DNA of 64,000 bases from IMG/VR virus record IMGVR_UViG_3300047678_000069, positions 1 through 64,000 of that record; one strand, 5' to 3'. Below the pieces are notes generated by a model. The model searched no databases. It worked only from the letters and a program-made list of their open reading frames with translations, and was not told the origin of the DNA. Position numbers and translations under genes: made by a program. Positions 7,968-16,662 of this stretch are shown piece by piece. The first letter of the stretch is position 1; every line of letters starts with the position of its first letter. Origin of the DNA: a virus.

Positions 7968-8448
7968 CTGTGACAACCTTTTGGTTCTGGATTGGAATTG
8001 GGGTATAAAGTTCAACTCTGCCAGTCAAGCGGACGTAGGAAGTTTCAAGCCTTCCTCCAGGTCCTTCGACTGCGACCACTGCACCGTTTTTGTTACGTTC
8101 AAGAACGTCGATCCATCCAGTGTGGCCTGTGTAGCAGCGGGAGATTTCCTTGTATGAAACGTCTTTGTCGTTCAGTATGACTCGTGGAGCAGTTGAGCCG
8201 GAGAAGTTCACCAGAGGAAACATGTAGACGTCGGACGTGTAGTTTGTAGTCCAATCGTAGAGGTGGCCTGCAGGTCTTCTCAGTGAACTATGCGTGGAAG
8301 CTGCCTTAGCTTCGTGATACTCCTGCAGCATGTCTTCGATCTTGTGTAGATCGTTGATAGTGGACAACCCTTGCTCAACGCTTGCAACAAGGGATTTGAC
8401 GTTGATCATTAGGTCACGGTCGAGGTTTGGATACGCTGGGTTCGTCAT
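7945..8448 (-). CDS. Hypothetical protein downstream of primase
   Basis: 167 aa. A helical N-terminal third (LDRDLMINVKSLVASVEQG) is followed by a beta-rich part with Gly and aromatic residues. It lies seven bases after the primase-helicase gene in the same operon, so a replication-linked role is possible. No named family recognised. Confidence 0.65.
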   Translation of the reverse strand: MTNPAYPNLDRDLMINVKSLVASVEQGLSTINDLHKIEDMLQEYHEAKAASTHSSLRRPAGHLYDWTTNYTSDVYMFPLVNFSGSTAPRVILNDKDVSYKEISRCYTGHTGWIDVLERNKNGAVVAVEGPGGRLETSYVRLTGRVELYTPIPIQNQKVVTDGEESPK

Positions 8449-8454
8449 GGTTTA

Positions 8455-10737
8455 TTATCCTTGAAATTCGTAAACTTGTTCCCACAAAATTCTCATGCGA
8501 GGGGTCAGTCTATAGGCTGGCACCCCTTTGATGCCACGGGCTTTCTTTCGGTCAAATACTTCAATGACGCCGATCTTTCTTAGGAATCGCAGAAGGTTTT
8601 TTACGTTATGCATTGAGTCTCCGATTAGTGTGGTGATAGAACTTAGCACAAGACCGTCCTCGTCTGCAGCATACAATAGGCGGGCGATTTCAAGAGTTTG
8701 GCCCCTTGAAGTGTCGAGAGCTCTCTTGCGGGTTCTCTTGAAAACCTCTTTGTCGATTTTCTTCTTGTTCATCACAGCAGCGGTGCACACTGCATAACGA
8801 ATAAGCTGTGAAGTCAGCCGTGAAGCGAACTCACGTTCAGCGATTTCCTTTTGCTTCTCAGAGGGTCTTGCTCTCATGAATGCTGTGAACTTGGCGAATC
8901 GGGTAATGCGGAACAGAACATCGTCAGGTAGATCAATCTGACCAATCAGGTCGAAGGCGTTTGTTCTGAGATGTTCTATGTATCCACCAGTCAATTGCAT
9001 TGCTGTCGTGAGGGTTGGTGATTGTGTTTGGCTACCACCACCAGAACCCATTTCCATAGTCATAGTTGAAGCAACACGGCGGGCGACTCTGTTGAGGATT
9101 TCATCTTCAAGTTCATCTGGAACACCTTCCATGATGACACAGTCCAGGAAACGTTCTCCTAGTTCACTGCTGTCGATCATTCTGAGGGAAGACGTGCCGC
9201 ATAGGATCACAGTTGTGGAAATGTTTTCGTAATCCTTGCTCATCTCGTTCTTGTATTGTGTTCGAACTGAACGGTCATAGAATGCACGAAACTGTGAGAG
9301 GATCTGACCGATGGCAGGGTTTTGCAGAATGGTGTCTGCATCCTTGATGACTAGAGTTTTGTCATCGAGGAGTTCTGCCATCGACATATTTTCACCACTG
9401 TTCTTTACTGATACGTAGCCAGAGAACAGACCGGTCATAGTGTCTTTAGGGAAGACATATTGACGGTTTGTGGAAATGGCTTCGCAGAGTGTAGTCTTTC
9501 CACAGGATGCAGGACCAATGATCTTGACCCACAATTGATCGCCAGCAACTTTCGTTGAGATGATGGAAGCTAACATTGTGGTCAGAGCATCTTCAAGCCC
9601 TTCAGTCCACTTCATTGCTCGACGCCATGCGTTGATCAGATCTTTGAAGCGAGAACATGGTTCGCAGACGGTAACGCCGGTTCCACTACCATACGTTTTA
9701 GAGCCGCTGGCACCCCCTTTAAGCCACTCTGGCTCGGCGGGGTGTATTTGGTCGGCTAGTTCGGAGAAGGCGTTTATACGGGAAGCTAGGGCTTCTCCTG
9801 CCGCTACAAATACGTCCCGCAAGTCCATTCCGTCAGGTAGTGCTTCGCTGTATCCTTTCTCGCCCCACTTTAAATAGGAAATCGAGGCAGGTGGTCTTCC
9901 TGAGGAAGAGATGACACTGCAGATCGTAGCGATGCCAGACAGTGCAGCGGGTTGGATTATTTGACCAGTCTTTGGATGATTGCGAGGATGGTCATTGTCG
10001 AACATGAAGATGACGTCTTTGCCAGACAGCAGAGAACACCAGCTTTCATGAAAGACGTTGCAACCCGGCAAGGCGATGATGTTGGTGTCGTTCAGGAGAC
10101 TGTGCAGTTCTGAGCCAGTCACGGTGAGGATACCTTCATCGGTCATCTTGGTTTGCTTCATCACTTCATAGAGAGCGATGGCATCCCACACACCTTCACA
10201 GATGATCACGCGGGGCTTGGATTTGTCCCACAGATTCATACCGAAGATTTGGTGGTGAAATGATGGCTTTGGACCAGACAGTAGTCTCATTTTCCCGTTG
10301 ATGTTGACATAACGGTAGAGATTTCTGAGAATGCTGTCTGTGCTGTAGGCTGGGACCAGCCATTCGCCTGAGATGATAGAACGGGTGACACCCCACAATT
10401 GTAGAACATCAGCGTCGAGAAATCCACGTTTTTCAGCAAGGGAGACAAGGGCCTTGGTATAGTTTTCACTGTCGTTCAGGCAATACTCATAAAGCTTGCG
10501 GATGAACACCATCGCGTTTCCACCACGGAAAGCTTTACCGTTGTCTTCACCTTCATTGCAAGCAACACATCTCCATTGACCAGTTTTCAAGAGGACAGAA
10601 AATTTTCCGGGTCGATCGCAGAAGGGGCAGGTTGTGGTTGCATCCTTACTGTTTGGGTACTGACGAAAGTCTAATCCATGAAAGATATAGGGAGAAACAG
10701 TTTCCGAGATTTCGTCAGGTTTATCGATCAATGGCAC
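8455..10737 (-). CDS. DNA primase-helicase
   Basis: A 760-aa fusion of zinc-binding primase and AAA+ helicase. The zinc ribbon uses Cys37/Cys40 and Cys57/Cys60. The TOPRIM core shows VIICEGVWDA (Glu181, Asp185) and FDND (246-249). The ATPase has Walker A GPASCGKT (408-415) and Walker B LVIKDAD (462-468), and the C-terminus looks like a winged helix. It would prime and unwind DNA at the fork. The start is GTG with AAGGA seven bases upstream. A promoter and 5' hairpin precede it. Confidence 0.9.
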   Translation of the reverse strand: MPLIDKPDEISETVSPYIFHGLDFRQYPNSKDATTTCPFCDRPGKFSVLLKTGQWRCVACNEGEDNGKAFRGGNAMVFIRKLYEYCLNDSENYTKALVSLAEKRGFLDADVLQLWGVTRSIISGEWLVPAYSTDSILRNLYRYVNINGKMRLLSGPKPSFHHQIFGMNLWDKSKPRVIICEGVWDAIALYEVMKQTKMTDEGILTVTGSELHSLLNDTNIIALPGCNVFHESWCSLLSGKDVIFMFDNDHPRNHPKTGQIIQPAALSGIATICSVISSSGRPPASISYLKWGEKGYSEALPDGMDLRDVFVAAGEALASRINAFSELADQIHPAEPEWLKGGASGSKTYGSGTGVTVCEPCSRFKDLINAWRRAMKWTEGLEDALTTMLASIISTKVAGDQLWVKIIGPASCGKTTLCEAISTNRQYVFPKDTMTGLFSGYVSVKNSGENMSMAELLDDKTLVIKDADTILQNPAIGQILSQFRAFYDRSVRTQYKNEMSKDYENISTTVILCGTSSLRMIDSSELGERFLDCVIMEGVPDELEDEILNRVARRVASTMTMEMGSGGGSQTQSPTLTTAMQLTGGYIEHLRTNAFDLIGQIDLPDDVLFRITRFAKFTAFMRARPSEKQKEIAEREFASRLTSQLIRYAVCTAAVMNKKKIDKEVFKRTRKRALDTSRGQTLEIARLLYAADEDGLVLSSITTLIGDSMHNVKNLLRFLRKIGVIEVFDRKKARGIKGVPAYRLTPRMRILWEQVYEFQG

Positions 10738-10756
10738 AGTTTATTCCTTGTCAAGA

Positions 10757-10788
10757 GAAAACCCGACGAAACATTATGCTTCGTCGGG
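10757..10788 (-). terminator. Terminator hairpin in primase leader
   Basis: A 9-bp stem (CCCGACGAA 10762-10770 with TTCGTCGGG 10780-10788), followed on the minus strand by TTTTCTCTT. It can end transcripts from the MazG operon. It also lies immediately downstream of the primase promoter, so it would form the very 5' end of that message. Confidence 0.75.
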
Positions 10789-10796
10789 GGTCGGAC

Positions 10797-10805
10797 ATTA
10801 TACCA
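10797..10805 (-). promoter_or_regulatory. Extended -10 promoter for primase
   Basis: Minus-strand TGGTATAAT, a full extended -10 box, 60 bases before the primase start. No good -35 is seen at normal spacing, which is typical for extended -10 promoters. Confidence 0.6.
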
Positions 10806-10834
10806 CACAGAACTATAATGAACCAGTGCAGATC

Positions 10835-11455
10835 CTAGTTCTCTTCATCCTTCGGAAGATCATCACCACCGACCTCGAAGTCATCATGAACTTCACGTGG
10901 CTTTGAGTCTTTCGGGGCTTGAGCTTCTGGACCGAAATCATAAGAGTCAGAGAAGCCTTTGGGGTTGGTTATGGCTTGTTCCATAGCCTGTCGTTCAGCG
11001 TTCAAGTCACGATTGGTTGCGTTCTCGGGTGTAAACTTATGAGGGTAACGCTTCCTCAGCTTTTCGATGTTTGTGACCAGAACTGTTTCTAACCTGGCTT
11101 TCAGAGCATTGAGAGCTTCAGCTTGATACCAGTTTGTGTCGCCGAGTTCTTCGATGAAGTTGACTCGATCAAAGGGCTTGCCATACCACAACCAGTGTTC
11201 AAGGGCTGTGGCGAGTTCACCAAGTTCACCCATCATGCCGAACACTGAATGCATGAGGCGAACAGCCAGATCTCGATTTTCGTTGATCCGGTAGAGAGCC
11301 AGACCATGATCGCATTCAGTCCTCTGAGCAAGGTGTTGATACTGGTCTGGTGTGATCAGGCATTCGACAAACTCCGTATTGTTTGGATCGATTGGTGTCT
11401 GCTCGATGTTGAACAGACCTGATTCTGGTTCAGGTTGGTTTGGTGTAGTTGTCAT
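10835..11455 (-). CDS. MazG-like nucleotide pyrophosphohydrolase
   Basis: 206 aa from the ATG at 11455 (AGGAC eight bases upstream). The catalytic MazG pattern is clear: GMMGELGELATALEHW near residues 80-95 and FIEELGDTNWYQAE about 20 residues later, giving the EExxE...ExxD metal site. These enzymes hydrolyse NTP or dNTP to the monophosphate. The acidic C-terminal tail is extra. Next to the thymidylate synthase gene it probably shapes the nucleotide pool. Confidence 0.85.
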   Translation of the reverse strand: MTTTPNQPEPESGLFNIEQTPIDPNNTEFVECLITPDQYQHLAQRTECDHGLALYRINENRDLAVRLMHSVFGMMGELGELATALEHWLWYGKPFDRVNFIEELGDTNWYQAEALNALKARLETVLVTNIEKLRKRYPHKFTPENATNRDLNAERQAMEQAITNPKGFSDSYDFGPEAQAPKDSKPREVHDDFEVGGDDLPKDEEN

Positions 11456-11487
11456 AAGTGTTGTCCTAGAATGAAATGAAATGTTAG

Positions 11488-12081
11488 TTAGTAGTTCCGG
11501 ACTTCCCAGAACACAGTGTTGAAGCCGGGGATAGTTCCCCACTCAACAGCGTAGGTTGAAAATTCGACAACGTGAAACGGATAACGTTCCAAGAGGATTT
11601 GCAGCCAGTCGTAAGATCTTGGACAGAGCTCTGACTGAATGATACGTCTGGCAATTTCCCCTGAAACGTAATGAGATTTTTCCCTCAAAGACTCACGCAT
11701 GGTCTTTGCGAGTGTACTGTAGTGGAAGTCGAGACCCCCACGATTGCTTTGAATAACTTCTCCCTGAAGGACGGTCCTTTCTGTTGGGGCCATTGCTGAT
11801 ATGTAAAGTTGATCACTGGTGACGCCGAGATTCAACACGTAGTCCCACATCTCGAAAACTTTGTCACATGGAACATCGTACCACGTTGGACCACCTGCGA
11901 TTCTGTTTCTGAGATGGACTGGACCTTTGTCATAGCCAGATCTCATGAAGTCCTGCAGTGTGTTCCATGTTGGTGAGGCGTTGCCGAATTCTCCTTTCTT
12001 GTAACGCTTTGAAAAGTCGATCTTTGAGTTGACGGGTGGATACGTACCTTGGATCAGGTATGGAAGATGGTCTGTGGCCAC
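11488..12081 (-). CDS. Conserved-looking protein next to thymidylate synthase
   Basis: 197 aa. The GTG start directly abuts the stop of the thymidylate synthase gene, with AAAAAGGAG as ribosome site inside that gene's end. The sequence is well structured, with many aromatic and Cys/Pro turns (CPRSYDWLQILLERYPFHVVEFS). No motif I can name. Tight coupling to the synthase suggests a shared nucleotide or base-modification role. Confidence 0.7.
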   Translation of the reverse strand: MATDHLPYLIQGTYPPVNSKIDFSKRYKKGEFGNASPTWNTLQDFMRSGYDKGPVHLRNRIAGGPTWYDVPCDKVFEMWDYVLNLGVTSDQLYISAMAPTERTVLQGEVIQSNRGGLDFHYSTLAKTMRESLREKSHYVSGEIARRIIQSELCPRSYDWLQILLERYPFHVVEFSTYAVEWGTIPGFNTVFWEVRNY

Positions 12082-13422
12082 TTATACTCCTTTTTGGGTT
12101 GTTGAAGGTTTGGTGCGGTGATCGAGCCAGATGGAACAAGCAAGTCGCCAATCTTCACTTTCGATTTCTTTGAGAAGCTTGGCAGCTTCAACAGCTCCGA
12201 ATTCTTTGTACGTGTCCCAGACACGAATCATCGGGAATGCTACATGCTGGAAGAAAGGCAGTGGTTTTGGGATAACACTCTTGAAGGCACAATCCGACGG
12301 GTTGCTGACGAAGCGTTGGACTTGGCTGTCAAAGTCTGGTCTTTGAAAGTCTTCGAACAATTTGATTTTGGTGAATCCGTTGTGGTCAGGGTAAGCAAAC
12401 TGAATTTTATCAGCTTTCAGCCATTTGTTGGGATGGAAGCCGGAATTGGTTTCCGTGTAGACGTGGGCATTGTTGGTGAAGTGATGGTATAGGCCAGCAT
12501 GGACATTCAAGCCACATGCCATGTATTCCTGAAGGAAAGAAAAGTGAACGTAGTTCGCTCCCAGCATTCCCCAGACAATGTCGTTTGAACGGTTTGTTAC
12601 AGTCATGTCAAGGGTTTTCGTTTTGTACTTGAAACCTGCCTGATAGAGTTTGATCCTGTTGGTACAGGCAACCACTCCCGCAAGATCGCCGTCGCTTCTG
12701 GCAAGCAACGATTTTTCATGTTCACGTTCTATGTTGCTCACGAGCTCGTTGTGGGACCAGTTGTGGTTGACATGCTCAGTCTTGATCGAGAACATGACTG
12801 ACAGGTTGCAGCAAACATCTTTTGATGGTGGGACTTCAATAGTCTTGAATACATGTCTATTTCCAAAACATGTTCCACAATAGGAGTGACCCCAATCTCT
12901 GCCACAGTCTGGACAATCTTTCTTATCTGTGATGAAGGAAGGATTGATCCGCAGAAGATCGTCTTCAACGTTCCACATCTGCAGAACTGCTCGCCTTGAA
13001 CCCGGAGTGGCTTTCAGGTGTGAGATGATCAGATCAAGCTGGTCGATTGGGTGACTGTAGAAGTTGCCTTCACGATCTTTGTCCATGGCGGCCCGCCAGC
13101 GATAACCGTAGGCACCGTTTAGGGTTTTGCCATTGTCAGAGAATTGGCCGAACGTTTTGACGAACTTGAGCAGTGGGTCAAGATCGTTTCGACCAGCGAG
13201 CATCCACATGGCTTCAAACAAGTGGAAGAACGGGTTGGCATCCCTTTCTTTGTTCAGCAGCAAACGCTGACTGGGATTTGTATAGGTCACGATCACTGGT
13301 TCTTCGATTTGCAGAACCGGACCGTTGCGGGATGGTGTGCTGATGGTGGGAATGGTTTCGTCAGCAATGCCGCGAACAATGGATTCGAAGGCGTCATTCA
13401 CGTTCTGAAATTTGAAATGCAT
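12082..13422 (-). CDS. Thymidylate synthase homologue (possible dUMP hydroxymethylase)
   Basis: 446 aa, much longer than the usual 260-310. Synthase signatures are present: FFHLFEAMWMLAGRND near residue 70, the nucleophile region VCCNLSVMF, and the dUMP-binding stretch NRSNDIVWGMLGANYVHF. An insertion carries a zinc-ribbon-like CPDC...CGTC before the catalytic Cys. Canonical enzymes make dTMP; relatives in modified-DNA phages make hydroxymethyl-dUMP or -dCMP. The neighbouring hypermodification-family gene makes the hydroxymethylase option worth testing. Confidence 0.85.
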   Translation of the reverse strand: MHFKFQNVNDAFESIVRGIADETIPTISTPSRNGPVLQIEEPVIVTYTNPSQRLLLNKERDANPFFHLFEAMWMLAGRNDLDPLLKFVKTFGQFSDNGKTLNGAYGYRWRAAMDKDREGNFYSHPIDQLDLIISHLKATPGSRRAVLQMWNVEDDLLRINPSFITDKKDCPDCGRDWGHSYCGTCFGNRHVFKTIEVPPSKDVCCNLSVMFSIKTEHVNHNWSHNELVSNIEREHEKSLLARSDGDLAGVVACTNRIKLYQAGFKYKTKTLDMTVTNRSNDIVWGMLGANYVHFSFLQEYMACGLNVHAGLYHHFTNNAHVYTETNSGFHPNKWLKADKIQFAYPDHNGFTKIKLFEDFQRPDFDSQVQRFVSNPSDCAFKSVIPKPLPFFQHVAFPMIRVWDTYKEFGAVEAAKLLKEIESEDWRLACSIWLDHRTKPSTTQKGV

Positions 13423-13446
13423 TTTGGGTCTTGCAAGAAAAAAGTC

Positions 13447-13471
13447 GGGTTGGTTGGTTGGTTGGTTGGTT
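13447..13471. repeat. GGTT tandem repeat
   Basis: About six GGTT units on the plus strand in the 215-bp divergent gap 13423-13637. The gap separates the minus-strand synthase gene from a plus-strand gene. It is the smallest of several G/T-rich islands in gene-free segments. Confidence 0.75.
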
Positions 13472-13637
13472 CTAAAAACAGAGCAAAAGACTGGTGAAAA
13501 TTATTTTCAGAAAACTTGTCAGTTTTTGGTTGCTGGGGTTTACTTTGCTTTCGGGTAAGACGATCATTCATTTCGTCGGGAGCAATTGTTTGCTCTCAGG
13601 GTTAAGTTTTTTCGGTTCAGTTGAAAGGTTTACAGTA

Positions 13638-14081
13638 ATGGCCAAATCATCCACGAAGAACGCTGCCAAGTCATCTGCCAAGCCAGCGAAGAAAGCAGCA
13701 ACCAAGGCCACGAAGGCCGAAACGAAGGGCGAGAGTGTGTCACGGGGACCGGGGAAGGTTCATTTCAAGATCCTTGCATGTCTCGCCAAGAGCAAGACAG
13801 TTCTGTTCAAGGGCTCCAGCAAGGCTGGTGAACTGTCTTACAAGGCGATTGCCGAAGAAGCGGGAATTGCAATCAACAACCTGACCCAGTATTTAGCAAA
13901 GCAGAGCGGAGCGGGGACGCCATACCCGAACAGCTTGACCTCACTGGGAATGACCAAGGTCGCCCAGTATGAAACGACGAACGCTGCTGGTGATTCGGTG
14001 AACACGCCGCTCCTGTACAGCATCACCGAAAAGGGCAAGGCAGCTTTGGCCACGTGGCAGAAGGAACAGAAGGGCAAGTGA
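13638..14081 (+). CDS. Histone-tail plus winged-helix-like protein
   Basis: 147 aa from the ATG at 13638 (AAAGG nine bases upstream). The first 35 residues are Lys/Ala/Ser-rich (KKAATKATKAE), like histone H1 tails. A compact domain follows with HFKILACLAKSKT, SYKAIAEEAGIAINNLTQYL and LYSITEKGKAAL, a winged-helix pattern for DNA binding. It is the only plus-strand gene in the left part of the window and has its own terminator. It may be a nucleoid-type or transcription regulator. Confidence 0.75.
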   Translation: MAKSSTKNAAKSSAKPAKKAATKATKAETKGESVSRGPGKVHFKILACLAKSKTVLFKGSSKAGELSYKAIAEEAGIAINNLTQYLAKQSGAGTPYPNSLTSLGMTKVAQYETTNAAGDSVNTPLLYSITEKGKAALATWQKEQKGK

Positions 14082-14109
14082 TCAGCCCCTCACAATCTGA
14101 CGCAACTGA

Positions 14110-14140
14110 AACCCCGGTATAAACCACCGGGGTTTCTTTA
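14110..14140 (+). terminator. Intrinsic terminator
   Basis: A perfect 9-bp stem (AACCCCGGT 14110-14118 with ACCGGGGTT 14126-14134) with a 7-nt loop, followed by TCTTTA on the plus strand. It ends the winged-helix transcript and may also stop minus-strand transcription from the methyltransferase gene. Confidence 0.85.
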
Positions 14141-14159
14141 CGTACTCGATTGAACGCTG

Positions 14160-14912
14160 TTAGCCACCTTTCCACCCCTTGCAATGGATCATGCGATCGC
14201 AGAACGGCTTTTGGTTCCCCTTGAGTTGAGCCAGCCGATCAAGTTCTGCAGGGTAGGACACCACCTTGAAACAGTCCTTCAGAATCTGGAGCCGACGTTT
14301 CAGGTTTGCACACGATGGATCTCGCGACGAATGGTATTCCATCACCAGTTTGTTGCACTTTGGAATCAGGCCAGAATCCATGATTCCAAACTCGCTGCCT
14401 TCAATGTCCATCTTGATTCCATCGAAGCCTTCAAGCGTGTTGATGCATCTGTTGGCCACCTTGGTCGGAAAATCTTTCAGTCCAATCCGCGTTGGATGGA
14501 ACGTGCTTCGACTGTGGTTGCCTGTACGGTTGCTTGGATATAGTTGTAGAAACTTTTGGGTTGAAGACGTGACTGCTGCACAATGGATTTCACATTCTGG
14601 AAAATTCCCTACGTTCATCTGAAGCAATTCAAAGCATCTTGGTTCTGGTTCAAACGCCATGCACGAAGCATCGTTCAGATGGCAATACAAAGTAAACGCC
14701 CCAATGTTGGCACCAAGATCAAGCCATGATTCACCAGCTTCAACATCAAAGTTTATTGTGGCTTTTCGGTAGACTCTGGCAATCAGAACTTCCTTGAGCA
14801 CGTTCAGGTCGCTTGTGCCGGGTCTGATCAGCGGTTTGGCTGTTCCCATCTTGGTTTCAAGTTTGATTCTGAGAACGCCCCCCTTTGGTGCGGGGTTATC
14901 GACGGTGGGCAT
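14160..14912 (-). CDS. FkbM-family methyltransferase
   Basis: 250 aa, SAM-dependent. Motif I is SWLDLGANIGAF (62-73), the acidic end of strand beta2 is AFEPEP, and the FkbM hallmark IKMDIEGSEFGI lies near residue 165. Family members O-methylate sugars and other small substrates. The gene is convergent with the winged-helix gene. A substrate cannot be read from sequence; a sugar or modified base is possible. Confidence 0.85.
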   Translation of the reverse strand: MPTVDNPAPKGGVLRIKLETKMGTAKPLIRPGTSDLNVLKEVLIARVYRKATINFDVEAGESWLDLGANIGAFTLYCHLNDASCMAFEPEPRCFELLQMNVGNFPECEIHCAAVTSSTQKFLQLYPSNRTGNHSRSTFHPTRIGLKDFPTKVANRCINTLEGFDGIKMDIEGSEFGIMDSGLIPKCNKLVMEYHSSRDPSCANLKRRLQILKDCFKVVSYPAELDRLAQLKGNQKPFCDRMIHCKGWKGG

Positions 14913-15075
14913 GGTTGGGCTTTCTTAGTTGTGTTTTCGGTTGGAACAAGAGCTTTGGCTGGCTCGCTGTGGCGTTTGGTTTAGGTTGGCTCTAGGTTGG
15001 GTCGGGTTGGCGATTATCGGCGATTGTGGGGCCTTCTAGGGGCCTTCAGCGTGGTATTTTGGGCAAGGTTTGGGC
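14913..15075. other. G/T-rich intergenic island
   Basis: 163 bp without a gene. The plus strand is strongly G/T-rich, with GGGTTGG and GGCGATTGTGGGG, and nearly the same words recur at 30080-30110. Plus-strand ORFs across it are shadows. Possible roles are a replication or structural element. Confidence 0.5.
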
Positions 15076-16248
15076 TTACTTGGTTGGCTTGCGTTTGCGG
15101 GTTGCGTGGCGTGTGCCGAAATCTGATTTTGGTTCTGGGACTGCATATAGTTGTTTCGGTCGTCCCTCACCAAACAATGTTCGTTCATACTTGTCGAATT
15201 CGCACAGGCAATTCTGAAAGTCCATTGCTTCGAGCCGAGTCACGAATTGTTTTGAAGTGTGGTCTTCCATGGTTTGCATGAATTCGCCAAATTCTTCTTG
15301 GAATCTGCCAGCGGTGATTGAGTGGCCGATATCGCGACTAAAGAACCTGTTCAGTCCACGAAGCGAACCGGGGCCAGCGGGTGCCCACGTTTTTCGATCA
15401 AGCCATAGGCCATGTTCAGCGTGGCGTAGATCAGCGACAACTTGACCCGACATGAACGAAGCGAATCCAAAGTTCCTCTTGATCATTTTCCACGTGTGTT
15501 GCATGGAATCTGTGTCGGGTTTGAGACGGAAGGGCTTTAAGTATTTCTTGATCACGAATTCGAGTTTGTCGCCGGTTGCTCCAGCAGTGCTTACGATATA
15601 TGCACCGTTGAAGATTGTGTTCCCTTGGTCGCGGTGGTCTTGCAGGATCGTCTGAATTTTCTCCCAGTTGATCTCTGCTGGGGAAAAGATCAGCCTTGTG
15701 ATCTTATCAAGGGCTTCGGGGTTGTTGAAGATGCGAGCAGTTGCTGCAGCGACAGGGATGTTTCTGTGGCCACGGTGTGGATCATACCAGTTGTTGATCA
15801 GCCATTGTGAAACCTTGTCGTCCATGCGACGAACGTTGCAGAATCTGTAGTTGTTGAGGATTGGATCTTCGGACCAAGGGAATGCACGACCAGCAACTTT
15901 CTTTTGACGAATCTGTTCGCGGGTTTTGATCCAGTGGGCAGCACGCTGATGAACGTGCATCTTGCGGATAATCTTGAGAAAGTCTTCGTCGCTTTTCGAC
16001 AGCTTGACAGAACTGGCCATTTGATCTTCTCCGGATGTGTTGGTTGAAAGGATGAAAAATTGTGTCCAGATCCCCATGCCAAGGCCATTGTGCATCTTGA
16101 CGGCGATGACTGGTTTCGCTCTGCAGAGACAGTGGTAGTACAGTGTACCGTCTCTGGAATCGATTTTCAAGGTTGGAAAGTGTTCGGTGTCGGGGTTGAA
16201 CATGTGCTCTTTGAAGCAAGAGCCGCAGCGTACTTTGATTTCACTCAT
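15076..16248 (-). CDS. Thymine-hypermodification family protein (HMUDK_hel/aGPT-Pplase-like)
   Basis: 390 aa. The N-terminal ~75 residues carry a zinc-ribbon-like CGSC...CLC. The main domain matches the alpha-glutamyl/putrescinyl thymine pyrophosphorylase / 5-hmdU DNA kinase helical family: RAFPWSEDPILNNYRFCNVRRMDDKV, IFNGAYIVST, FASFMSGQVVADLRH and GPGSLRGLNRFF. These phage proteins act on 5-hydroxymethyluracil in DNA to build hypermodified thymines. The ATG at 16248 overlaps the 53-aa gene. A second strong start (CGGAGAAG before the ATG at 16020) could give a shorter product without the zinc ribbon. Confidence 0.8.
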   Translation of the reverse strand: MSEIKVRCGSCFKEHMFNPDTEHFPTLKIDSRDGTLYYHCLCRAKPVIAVKMHNGLGMGIWTQFFILSTNTSGEDQMASSVKLSKSDEDFLKIIRKMHVHQRAAHWIKTREQIRQKKVAGRAFPWSEDPILNNYRFCNVRRMDDKVSQWLINNWYDPHRGHRNIPVAAATARIFNNPEALDKITRLIFSPAEINWEKIQTILQDHRDQGNTIFNGAYIVSTAGATGDKLEFVIKKYLKPFRLKPDTDSMQHTWKMIKRNFGFASFMSGQVVADLRHAEHGLWLDRKTWAPAGPGSLRGLNRFFSRDIGHSITAGRFQEEFGEFMQTMEDHTSKQFVTRLEAMDFQNCLCEFDKYERTLFGEGRPKQLYAVPEPKSDFGTRHATRKRKPTK

Positions 16249-16402
16249 CTTGATTAGTCCTAATGGGTTTGAATTCTCGAACCAGAAAGTGGGAATCAAC
16301 AGATGTTTTGATCCACTCACAAACTGATTGTTCTGTGTCTGTCCAACAATCAGATCCTTCTGTTCCATGCTCCAACATCTGTTGCTTCGTTGGTGTGGTC
16401 AT
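16241..16402 (-). CDS. Small hypothetical protein (53 aa)
   Basis: A 53-codon ORF, MTTPTKQQMLEHG to RTNQDE. Its ATG overlaps the stop of the 86-aa gene by four bases (ATGA), and its stop overlaps the start of the hypermodification gene. This chain of overlaps is strong evidence for translation. Acidic and soluble; function unknown. Confidence 0.65.
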   Translation of the reverse strand: MTTPTKQQMLEHGTEGSDCWTDTEQSVCEWIKTSVDSHFLVREFKPIRTNQDE

Positions 16403-16659
16403 TTTTCGGCTTGCTTTCTGTACCAGACATAGTCGAAATTTGCCATCGCTGAAGCTGGACTATCACCACATCCGACTACACCCTCCTGTAGATTATCACC
16501 AAGGCAAGCGATCCATACATTACCATCTAGTGTCAACTTTGGTTTGTAGACGGTGCTCGGCCGTTCGTATTCGGTTAGCACTTGACGAAACATCTCAATG
16601 ACCTGAAATGCGGAGTGGGCAATTGAGTTCGCGATTTGTTGTTGTTGTTCGTTGTTCAT
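16399..16659 (-). CDS. Small phage protein (86 aa)
   Basis: A Gln-rich N-terminus (MNNEQQQQIANSIA) is followed by a compact domain ending GDSPASAMANFDYVWY. The last pattern is frequent in small phage proteins of unknown function. It is coupled to the next gene through an ATGA overlap. Confidence 0.7.
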   Translation of the reverse strand: MNNEQQQQIANSIAHSAFQVIEMFRQVLTEYERPSTVYKPKLTLDGNVWIACLGDNLQEGVVGCGDSPASAMANFDYVWYRKQAEK

Positions 16660-16662
16660 GGT

